8,190 nucleotides of DNA from Planctomycetota bacterium (GTDB taxonomy: Bacteria; Planctomycetota; Phycisphaerae; WQYP01): positions 1 to 8,190 of the forward strand of contig JAJYGE010000144.1 in NCBI GenBank assembly GCA_021785155.1. The letters are read 5' to 3'. The notes under the pieces are model-generated. The model saw only the letters and a list, made by a program, of their open reading frames with translations, was not told the DNA's origin and made no database searches. A program made the position numbers and the translations under genes. Within the stretch, counting starts at the first letter, position 1; each line of letters starts with the position of its first letter. Positions 1-5,508 of this stretch are shown here, piece after piece.

Positions 1-2398
1 CATGCTTGAGGCCAAAAGCGCTTTGACCATAAATAATGCCGAAGTTAACGGTTTTGGCCACGCGGCGCATATCCGAAGTAACCTGGTCCGGCGGAACGTG
101 ATAAATTTCCGTGGCGACAAACTGGTGAATGTCCTGATTGCGGGCGAAGGCATCAATCAGGGCCGGCTCGCGGCAATAGTGGGCCATGACACGCAATTCA
201 ATTTGTGAGTAATCAGCGGCCAGCAGCACGTTATCCGGGCCGTCGGCGATAAAGGCTCGGCGAATTTCCCGCCCCTCATCGGTGCGGATGGGGATGTTCT
301 GTAAATTGGGGTTGCTGCTGGAAAGCCGCCCGGTTTCCGCGACCGTCTGATTAAACTGGGCATGAACGCGACCCGTGCCAATGGCTTCTTGAATTAATGA
401 ATCAACATACGTATTTTTTAATTTTCCAAGTTGCCGGTATTCCAATACCAGTGCGGGCACCGGATGCTGATCCGCCAATGATTCGAGAACATCCACATTG
501 GTGCTGTATCCGGTTTTGGTCTTTTTTCCACTGGGGAGGTGTAGTTTCTCAAATAAAACCTCGGCCAACTGCTTGGGCGAATCCGGATTGAAATCGCTTT
601 GTGCGGCTTCCATGATTTGCCGACGTAAAGAATCAATTTTCTTTCCCAGTCGAATGCTCAAATCGCCGAGCAGTTGCGTGTTGACCTTGATGCCGGTGGT
701 TTCCATTTCGGCGAGAATTTCCACCAGCGGCATTTCCAGATCAAAAAGCAGTGTGTCCATACCCATGGAATGAATCAGCGGGAACAGCACGACCGCCAGG
801 CGATAGGTGACATCCGCATCTTCCGCGGCGTAGCGCGTGGCACGGTCCAGGGGCACATCCGCAAAGCTGCCCTGCTTGCTGCCGGTGCCGATAAGATCAG
901 AAATGGGAATAGGCCGAAGTTTGAGATAATCTGCCGCCAGCGAATCCATGGAGAGGCTTTGACGTGCGGCATCGACAAGATAACCGGCCACCATCGTATC
1001 GAAATAAATGCCGCCCAGCGGCATGTTATGCCGTTGCAGAACGTGCATGTCATATTTCAGATTCTGCCCGATTTTGCGGATGTGTTTGTCCGCCAGCAGC
1101 GGAGCCAGACGCCCGGACACCTCAGAAGCGGTAAGTTCACAGCCCGGCCCCATGACGGGGATATACCATGCCAAGCCCTCACTGGCGGCCAGTGATATGC
1201 CGCACAGGCGAGACTGCAGGGCCGAGAGCGAATCGGTTTCGGTATCCACCGCCAGCCAGCGGTTGGCATTGGCATTCAGCCGAGCATGAATTTCCGGGAG
1301 CATGGCATCCAGCGCGGCGATACTGTTGACCAGGCGATAATCTCCCTGCACGTCGTGCAGTTCCGCAGGCGGAGGAGGCGGCGACGCAGGCGGGGGCACT
1401 GGCGGCGCGGGCGTGGAATCCGGTGCATCAAAAAGACCTTTGGGCGCGGCGGAGTCGGCTTGTTTACCGCCGACCATCTTGGCGGGAACGGGCACTTTCG
1501 CGGGGGCCAAAGGTGCAGCCACGGGCGTAATTCCAAAGACCTGCTGGGTTTGCCTTAAAATTGGCAGGAGGCGTTGAAATTGCAGTTCATGAAACACAGG
1601 TTCTAATTTGGCCAGCGATGCGGGATCAAAATCCGCAGTCGGTAAATCCAACGGCACGTCAAAGCGCAAACGTACCAGTTGTCGGCTTTGAGCCAAGACC
1701 GGCAGGTTATCACGCAGGGCTTGACCAATTTTTCCGGGAATTTCACCGGCATGGGCGATGAGGTTATCGAGATTGCCGAATTGGGCAATCCATTTTGCGG
1801 CGGTCTTCGGGCCGACGCCGGGGATTCCTGGAATGTTATCCGCCGTGTCGCCGGTTAATGCCAGCACATCGCCCGCCTGCTGCGGCGAGTAACCCTTGCT
1901 TTGGATCAGTGCGGCTGTATCAATGGTTTCGCCGGTTTGAATGTCATAGAGGCGAACATGATCGCCGACAAGCTGGTCGAGGTCCTTATCGCGTGAGCAG
2001 ATGAATATATCGGGCGGCTGAGGCTGGGCCGTAACGCGCTGGGTAAAGGTGGCAATGACATCATCCGCTTCAAAACCGGCAATGCGCAACGTGGGCAGAG
2101 CCATGATATCGGCGATGCGCATGATGCGTTCGATTTGCGGGCGCATATCGTCGGGCATGGGCTTGCGATGAGCTTTGTATTGACTGTCCAGAAGTTCACG
2201 GCCACTGGATCCGGCGTCCATGGCCAGAACCAGCCGGGTGGGCTTTTTTGCCTGGAGCAATTTCAGCAAAGCGGAGACAAAGCCAAAAGTGGCGTTGGTG
2301 GGTTCACCGGAGGGAGCATTTAAGGGTGGCAGGGCATAATAAGCGCGGTAAATCTGGGCGTGGCCATCAATAATGTAAAGCGTTTGGCGCGTTGTCAT
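1..2398 (-). CDS. polA: DNA polymerase I, C-terminus cut by window edge
   Basis: This gene encodes the repair and Okazaki-fragment-processing polymerase. About 799 codons are present; the end of the palm domain, including motif C, lies beyond base 1. The N-terminal 5' nuclease (about 1-300) keeps its metal-binding acidic residues: D11, D61, E110/D112/D113, D137/D139 and D184/D187, followed by a GIPGVGPKTA helix-hairpin-helix. A proline-rich linker spans about 324-345. The 3'-5' exonuclease is intact (D385/E387 in DTETDS, D450 in NLKYD, Y523/D527 in YAAED), so proofreading should be active. Polymerase motif A is DYSQIELR with D729. Motif B has R778, K782, F786 and Y790, each exactly 24 above the E. 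coli numbers; F786 predicts discrimination against dideoxynucleotides. The ATG at 2398 follows a weak GGGG at a long distance, so the start is chosen mainly from where homology begins. The gene lies 246 bp downstream of rpmA on the same strand. Confidence 0.97.
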   Translation of the reverse strand, partial: MTTRQTLYIIDGHAQIYRAYYALPPLNAPSGEPTNATFGFVSALLKLLQAKKPTRLVLAMDAGSSGRELLDSQYKAHRKPMPDDMRPQIERIMRIADIMALPTLRIAGFEADDVIATFTQRVTAQPQPPDIFICSRDKDLDQLVGDHVRLYDIQTGETIDTAALIQSKGYSPQQAGDVLALTGDTADNIPGIPGVGPKTAAKWIAQFGNLDNLIAHAGEIPGKIGQALRDNLPVLAQSRQLVRLRFDVPLDLPTADFDPASLAKLEPVFHELQFQRLLPILRQTQQVFGITPVAAPLAPAKVPVPAKMVGGKQADSAAPKGLFDAPDSTPAPPVPPPASPPPPPAELHDVQGDYRLVNSIAALDAMLPEIHARLNANANRWLAVDTETDSLSALQSRLCGISLAASEGLAWYIPVMGPGCELTASEVSGRLAPLLADKHIRKIGQNLKYDMHVLQRHNMPLGGIYFDTMVAGYLVDAARQSLSMDSLAADYLKLRPIPISDLIGTGSKQGSFADVPLDRATRYAAEDADVTYRLAVVLFPLIHSMGMDTLLFDLEMPLVEILAEMETTGIKVNTQLLGDLSIRLGKKIDSLRRQIMEAAQSDFNPDSPKQLAEVLFEKLHLPSGKKTKTGYSTNVDVLESLADQHPVPALVLEYRQLGKLKNTYVDSLIQEAIGTGRVHAQFNQTVAETGRLSSSNPNLQNIPIRTDEGREIRRAFIADGPDNVLLAADYSQIELRVMAHYCREPALIDAFARNQDIHQFVATEIYHVPPDQVTSDMRRVAKTVNFGIIYGQSAFGLKH

Positions 2399-2423
2399 GG
2401 CCGCATTTTACCCCAAATCGCCC

Positions 2424-2587
2424 AGTGCCCTGTTCCCTCTGTAAATACAGGTTGATTGGCCCCAAACTGCCCAGATGCCAGGAGTCGGCGGCGAGAACCG
2501 GGTTCGTAAACCCCTTGAGCCGACGCGACGCCGCAGATGGCCGGTTTCAGGCCAATCAACCCGTAATTACGGGTGGAACAGGGCACT
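2424..2587. repeat. Nested inverted-repeat element (REPIN- or MITE-like)
   Basis: Two 38-nt arms, 2424-2461 and 2550-2587, are inverted copies matching at 33 of 38 positions. Both outer ends read AGTGCCCTGTTCC and both inner ends read TTGATTGGCC. Each arm contains its own small palindrome: CTGTAAATACAG at 2439-2450 and CCGTAATTACGG at 2561-2572. The arms differ by a paired change (T-A to C-G) that preserves this inner stem. Weaker inverted similarity continues inward for about 15 nt, and the 88-nt spacer is partly self-complementary. No open frame resembling a protein is recognised and no clear target-site duplication is seen. The element sits 25 bp upstream of the polA start. It could be a REP doublet, a non-autonomous transposon relic, or a structured RNA leader. 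Confidence 0.85.
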
Positions 2588-2644
2588 AGGGGGTCGCGAC
2601 AAACAGGTGTGTGGCCAATCAGGTCAACAGATTGCGATAATTTT

Positions 2645-2917
2645 TCAGTTGGCGGCCACTGCCGTGGTAATTTCCGCCACTGGTTCAACGGATACTTTAT
2701 GGTTGGGGGCAAAATGCACGCGACCAGGTGCCAGTGCAAACAGGCTGTCATCCCGCGCCAAGCCGACATTTTTGCCGGCGCGATAGCGCGTACCGCGCTG
2801 CCGGACAATAATGGAACCGGTGGTGACCACTTCACCGGCGTAAGCCTTAACGCCCAGATATTTCGGATTACTGTCGCGCCCGTTCTGGGTTGAACCTTGA
2901 CCTTTTTTATGTGCCAT
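2645..2917 (-). CDS. rpmA: 50S ribosomal protein L27
   Basis: This encodes 90 residues of bacterial L27, a large-subunit protein whose N-terminus reaches toward the peptidyl transferase centre. The N-terminal signature [16 protein letters not shown], then [18 protein letters not shown] and the [15 protein letters not shown] core, match the family in order and length. No N-terminal extension precedes MAHKKG, so the cleaved prosequence of Firmicutes is absent. The start is supported by GGAG lying 7 nt upstream of the ATG on the minus strand. rplU (L21), the usual upstream partner, is not next to it; the neighbour is the divergent hpf gene. polA follows downstream on the same strand after 246 bp, with the palindromic element in between and no obvious U-tract terminator. 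Its own promoter candidate lies about 60 bp upstream. Confidence 0.97.
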   Translation of the reverse strand: MAHKKGQGSTQNGRDSNPKYLGVKAYAGEVVTTGSIIVRQRGTRYRAGKNVGLARDDSLFALAPGRVHFAPNHKVSVEPVAEITTAVAAN

Positions 2918-2965
2918 AATACATCTCCAACGCTACCAGCGGCGAACCAGCTTCGGCCGCAAATT

Positions 2966-3011
2966 TTGCAAGCCGTTAAGTATACGCAATGCCCCATTTA
3001 TTGCAAGCCGT
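2966..3011. repeat. Two 11-bp direct repeats flanking the rpmA promoter
   Basis: TTGCAAGCCGT occurs at 2966-2976 and again at 3001-3011, 35 bp apart start to start. One copy covers the proposed -35 element and the other the likely start of transcription. This placement would suit an operator bound by one regulator at both sites, but no regulator is known here and the role is inferred. Confidence 0.45.
2979..3006 (-). promoter_or_regulatory. Candidate sigma70-type promoter for rpmA
   Basis: Read on the minus strand there is a TTGCAA -35 (3001-3006), a 16-nt spacer and a TATACT -10 (2979-2984). The -10 matches five of six consensus bases. Transcription would start near 2972, giving a leader of about 55 nt that includes the GGAG ribosome binding site. 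The call rests on pattern only. Confidence 0.5.
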
Positions 3012-3056
3012 ACCGGGACGTGTTGCCGGGAAGAGGCACGCACTGAATCGGTTCTG

Positions 3057-3085
3057 TTGACGCTTGCTCCACAAACCGATAGCTT
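3057..3085 (+). promoter_or_regulatory. Candidate promoter for the hpf-ptsN-HPr genes
   Basis: A TTGACG -35 (five of six consensus bases) at 3057-3062 is followed by a 17-nt spacer and a weaker TAGCTT -10 at 3080-3085. It would give a leader of roughly 55-60 nt before the GTG start of hpf. No other convincing plus-strand promoter is seen in the 231-bp divergent gap. Confidence 0.4.
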
Positions 3086-3148
3086 AGATGAAGTTCTCGC
3101 CATCGGCTAATTTGCCGGTATGGGTCGAGACTGCAAGGAGTTATATAA

Positions 3149-3454
3149 GTGATCACTACTCTTACGTGCCGCCATCTTGAAGTGACACCGGCCATTCGGG
3201 AACATGCGGAAGCCAAAGCCAATAAAATTCTGAAATATTATGATCGGATCAAGGAAATTGAAGTGATTCTTGACGGCAGTGAGGCGAGGCATAAGCGGGT
3301 GGAAATAATCGTCAGCGCCGATCACCGAAATATGTTCGTTGCCTCGCAGGAAGGTGACGATCTGTACGCGTGTATTGATCTGGCCGCGCATAAAATTGAG
3401 CGTCAACTGACGGAACACAAAGACCGGCTCCGAAACCGTAAGCATCCGGATTGA
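3149..3454 (+). CDS. hpf: Ribosome hibernation promoting factor, short form
   Basis: This 101-residue protein belongs to the HPF/RaiA (YfiA) family, which binds the 30S decoding region and holds ribosomes inactive during stress or stationary phase. The opening MITTLTCRHLEVTPAIREHA, the KANKILKYYDRI helix, the HKRVEIIVSADH strand and the GDDLYACIDLAAHKIERQL helix follow the family's beta-alpha-beta-beta-beta-alpha order. The protein ends just after this domain, so it lacks the C-terminal dimerisation domain of long HPF. The GTG start is chosen because AAGGAG sits 8 nt upstream and because the family homology begins there. It is first of three co-oriented genes with EIIA and HPr, 59 bp ahead of the EIIA gene, an association known from the rpoN-hpf-ptsN region of Proteobacteria. 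Confidence 0.93.
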   Translation: MITTLTCRHLEVTPAIREHAEAKANKILKYYDRIKEIEVILDGSEARHKRVEIIVSADHRNMFVASQEGDDLYACIDLAAHKIERQLTEHKDRLRNRKHPD

Positions 3455-3513
3455 TAATGAAAGAACCCATCGCCGGTCCATGCGTCGGCGAACTGATACA
3501 AGATGAGTAATCC

Positions 3514-3990
3514 ATGAAACTCGGTGATTTTATCGTAAAGGAATCCATTGTTGCGGATCTCAAGGCGTCCAGCCGGGATGGCGTAATCCGGGAACTCGTT
3601 GAGTCGCTGGCCGCCGCCGGGGCATTGTCCGCGGCGGATGTGGATACTGTTTGCAAGGCGATACTGGATCGTGAGCGACATGGGAGCACGGGCTTCGGGA
3701 AAGGTGTGGCGGTTCCGCATGTCAAGCTCGCATGTATTAAAAAGCGTATCGGCACGATTGGCCGAAGCAGCGTCGGGGTTGATTTTTCCGCGCTGGATCA
3801 GGCCCCGGTTTACAGCGTGGTATTGCTGCTTTCGCCGCCGGATAATCCCGACGGCCACCTCCATGCGATGGAAAATATATTTCGTAATCTGCAGCAGGAT
3901 ACGTTCCGGCGATTTCTTCGGCAGGCCTCTTCCCGCAAGGAAATTATGGAGTTACTTGATGAGGCCGATCAAGCGGGAATGACGCGCTGA
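3514..3990 (+). CDS. ptsN: PTS EIIA protein, PtsN/fructose type
   Basis: This 158-residue protein is a stand-alone phosphotransferase EIIA domain of the fructose/mannitol/nitrogen-PTS family. The phospho-accepting histidine is H69 in the motif TGFGKGVAVPH. The later VDFSALDQAPVYSVVLLLSP and HLHAMENIFRNLQ segments are also typical of the family, and the length matches EIIA-Ntr. No membrane EIIB or EIIC domain is fused or adjacent, which favours a regulatory role over sugar uptake. It would receive phosphate from the HPr encoded 60 bp downstream. The ribosome binding site is weak. A four-codon frame (3503-3517) ends across the ATG, probably by chance. The PtsN name is inferred from family and from the neighbouring hpf; a sugar-type EIIA cannot be excluded. 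Confidence 0.88.
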   Translation: MKLGDFIVKESIVADLKASSRDGVIRELVESLAAAGALSAADVDTVCKAILDRERHGSTGFGKGVAVPHVKLACIKKRIGTIGRSSVGVDFSALDQAPVYSVVLLLSPPDNPDGHLHAMENIFRNLQQDTFRRFLRQASSRKEIMELLDEADQAGMTR

Positions 3991-4050
3991 TTTGTTATTC
4001 CGCGGCCTGGTTTACTGGAATCCCCTGATTGTCGTCGGTACATCGGAATC

Positions 4051-4314
4051 ATGGACAGACAAATTAAAATATCGAACCAACTTGGCCTGCATGCCCGTCC
4101 GGCCATGCAGTTTGTTGACGTTGCCAATCAATTTAGAAGTAACATTCGTGTCTGGAAGGGGGAGCAATGTGTCGATGGGAAAAGTATCATGCACATGATG
4201 ATGCTGGCCGCCACCGAAGGTACCTCTCTAAAACTTGAAGCGGATGGCGACGACGCCCAGAAGGCTCTTGACGCACTGGAATTGCTGGTCAACGGACGAT
4301 TTGGCGAAGAGTAA
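4051..4314 (+). CDS. ptsH: Phosphocarrier protein HPr
   Basis: This 87-residue HPr-fold protein passes phosphate from enzyme I to EIIA proteins. The active-site motif LGLHARPA places the phospho-histidine at H14. A second conserved stretch, GKSIMHMMMLAA, places S44 at the position of the regulatory serine (Ser46 of Bacillus HPr) that HPr kinase modifies. The C-terminal helix DDAQKALDALELLVNGRFGEE matches the family. The gene follows the EIIA gene by 60 bp on the same strand and ends in a TAA embedded in an inverted repeat. Enzyme I and HPr kinase genes are not in the window. With hpf and a PtsN-type EIIA nearby, this could be an NPr working in a regulatory phosphorelay; the symbol ptsH is used loosely. 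Confidence 0.9.
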   Translation: MDRQIKISNQLGLHARPAMQFVDVANQFRSNIRVWKGEQCVDGKSIMHMMMLAATEGTSLKLEADGDDAQKALDALELLVNGRFGEE

Positions 4315-4368
4315 TGATGGGTGTGCCCGTGGTGATACGCGTATCGTGGCACGCGGACGCTCCATCAT
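4314..4368. terminator. Nested inverted repeats after HPr, possible terminator or 3' structure
   Basis: ATGATGG (4314-4320), which begins on the last base of the HPr stop codon, pairs with CCATCAT (4362-4368). Inside it GTGCC (4323-4327) pairs with GGCAC (4348-4352), and at the centre lies a perfect 12-bp palindrome, GATACGCGTATC (4334-4345). No run of T follows, so it is not a classic intrinsic terminator. It may mark the transcript end, protect it, or be a protein-binding site. Confidence 0.4.
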
Positions 4369-4398
4369 GTAACGCTTTATACGTAATGAGCCGGTACG

Positions 4399-4414
4399 GA
4401 AAATCAGTATTTTC
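4399..4414. repeat. Short AT-rich hairpin upstream of the Nudix gene
   Basis: GAAAAT (4399-4404) and ATTTTC (4409-4414) form a six-base-pair stem with a four-base CAGT loop. It lies in the 170-bp gap between the HPr gene and the Nudix gene. No function is assigned. Confidence 0.35.
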
Positions 4415-4457
4415 AGAGCGTCAGATCATTATTGAAGGCCCGGCGATCATCGCGCCG

Positions 4458-4466
4458 TGCTATATA
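4458..4466 (+). promoter_or_regulatory. Possible extended -10 promoter before the Nudix gene
   Basis: TGCTATATA at 4458-4466 fits an extended -10 element (TG, one base, then TATATA). There is no recognisable -35. Transcription would begin about 12 nt before the ATG at 4485, giving an almost leaderless mRNA, which fits the lack of a well-spaced ribosome binding site there. This is pattern-based and weak. Confidence 0.3.
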
Positions 4467-4484
4467 TGGGGTTGATATTTCACC

Positions 4485-5243
4485 ATGAACCTTGATGTTC
4501 AAACTCTGGTGGCCGGGCCGTTTGCGGCGCACCAGATTATCATTACATACGTTGACCATTCCGCGGCCCCACCGGATATTTCCGCGCGCATTGAATGGCG
4601 ATGGAAAGAATGTGTGGATGCGGCGAGGCGCGACGGGCGCATGCTTTTTAACGGCCCCGTGGCATATATGAAACGCACGTCCACCAACACCGGGATTTGG
4701 CATCTGGAATTGGCACCAACGGATTATAAAACATTTTTGGTTACAACCCTGCGGGATCGCGCATGGTTTGAACAACACTGCCCCGCCGCGGTGACACCCG
4801 CCCTGGGCAACAGCATCCTGCTTACACACGGATCTGTCGCCTATCTCGGTGTGCGAAGTAAAGCCGTGGCGGCCTATCCAAAGCGGGCACATCTTTTCGG
4901 CGGAGTGCTGGATTGGCCCAAGTATCACGGCAACACCGGAGATGTGCTGCTGGAGCATCTTTACCTGGAACTCAATGAGGAATTGGGGATTGGCCCCAAT
5001 TGGCTTACCGCCCCACCGCGTGTATTGGCATTACTGCGTGATCCGTTTCTGGCGCAACCGGAGGTGGTGTGGCATGGCGAATTAAAAGCGCCATTGCAAT
5101 TGCCCCGCGGTACTTTGAATATCGACGAACATGATGCGATCATCGCCGTTTCACTGTCCGGGCACTTCGTTGATGATCCGCCACAAACGCCCGTCAGCGC
5201 TGCGGCAATCGGGTTGGTAACACGGACGAAAAACTGTCTCTGA
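4485..5243 (+). CDS. Nudix-fold hydrolase, NUDT22-like
   Basis: This 252-residue soluble protein has no signal peptide or membrane segment. The central region carries RSKAVAAYPKRAHLFGG (124-140), then a degenerate Nudix box in which the usual REUxEExGU reads LELNEELGI (161-169). The glutamates E162, E165 and E166 are kept but the arginine is leucine. The N-terminal half has MLFNGPVAYMKR (53-64), ELAPTDYKTFLVT (75-87) and a PALGNS stretch (105-110). From memory, this order resembles human NUDT22, a Mg-dependent UDP-sugar hydrolase that also has an atypical box and an RS..VA..P...GG segment. A nucleoside-diphosphate-sugar substrate is therefore plausible but inferred. The ATG at 4485 has no well-spaced ribosome binding site. 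Structured DNA separates the gene from HPr, so it is probably transcribed on its own. Confidence 0.72.
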   Translation: MNLDVQTLVAGPFAAHQIIITYVDHSAAPPDISARIEWRWKECVDAARRDGRMLFNGPVAYMKRTSTNTGIWHLELAPTDYKTFLVTTLRDRAWFEQHCPAAVTPALGNSILLTHGSVAYLGVRSKAVAAYPKRAHLFGGVLDWPKYHGNTGDVLLEHLYLELNEELGIGPNWLTAPPRVLALLRDPFLAQPEVVWHGELKAPLQLPRGTLNIDEHDAIIAVSLSGHFVDDPPQTPVSAAAIGLVTRTKNCL

Positions 5244-5265
5244 ATATTATTGATGGAATGACCGT

Positions 5266-5296
5266 AATTTCCATTGTTCCCGGATTCCTGGAAATT
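5266..5296. terminator. Inverted repeat after the Nudix gene
   Basis: AATTTCCA (5266-5273) pairs with TGGAAATT (5289-5296) across a 15-nt loop, 22 bp beyond the Nudix stop codon. No T-run follows, so termination is only a possibility. The remainder of the 261-bp gap holds a GC-rich stretch to about 5410, then an AT-rich segment (5411-5460) with a TTGACG at 5434-5439 but no good matching -10. Confidence 0.3.
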
Positions 5297-5418
5297 CCGC
5301 CACCGGACAGCACAACGGGCTTTTATACTTTGCGCAAGACGTTAGAATAGCGGCGTTGCGGCGGAGCTGGAAGCGTCCGACGGATGCGGGCGAGGCGGTG
5401 ACAGCGGCGGTATTATAT

Positions 5419-5508
5419 ATGAGCATAGACGTGTTGACGTATATACATATTGATGTGTTTAGCGTAAGGTTTTTCGGAACCAACGGCCCAGGAGTCGGCG
5501 TGCCTTGA
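5419..5508 (+). other. Possible 29-codon leader ORF overlapping the GNAT start
   Basis: An ATG at 5419 opens a 29-codon frame (begins MSIDVLTYIH, ends GPGVGVP) whose TGA at 5506-5508 overlaps the TTG start of the acetyltransferase gene in a TTGA junction. The same frame is open back to 5254. There is no clear ribosome binding site before it and the peptide is not recognised, so it may well be chance. If translated, it would couple translation of the downstream gene. Confidence 0.2.

Noticed and set aside
674..1195. 173-codon plus-strand frame opposite polA
   Set aside because: It lies antisense within the conserved polA exonuclease region and its translation looks unlike any protein family.
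2395..2997. 200-codon minus-strand frame overlapping rpmA and the palindromic element
   Set aside because: It runs across rpmA in another frame and through the inverted repeats, with no recognisable protein features; a shadow frame.
3503..3517. Four-codon frame ending across the ptsN ATG, and similar ATGA overlaps at polA and the Nudix gene
   Set aside because: Any start followed by a codon beginning with A creates ATGA; without ribosome binding sites these look accidental.
4413..4958. 181-codon minus-strand frame opposite the Nudix gene
   Set aside because: It is antisense to the better-supported Nudix frame and contains no known motifs.
5434..5463. TTGACG with an AT-rich stretch before the GNAT gene as a promoter
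   Set aside because: No acceptable -10 lies at 16-18 nt; the best candidates match too poorly to annotate.
2478..5500. Shared 13-mer CCAGGAGTCGGCG at 2478-2490 and 5488-5500
   Set aside because: A single 13-base match is expected about this often by chance in 8 kb, and in the second place the AGGAG serves as a ribosome binding site.
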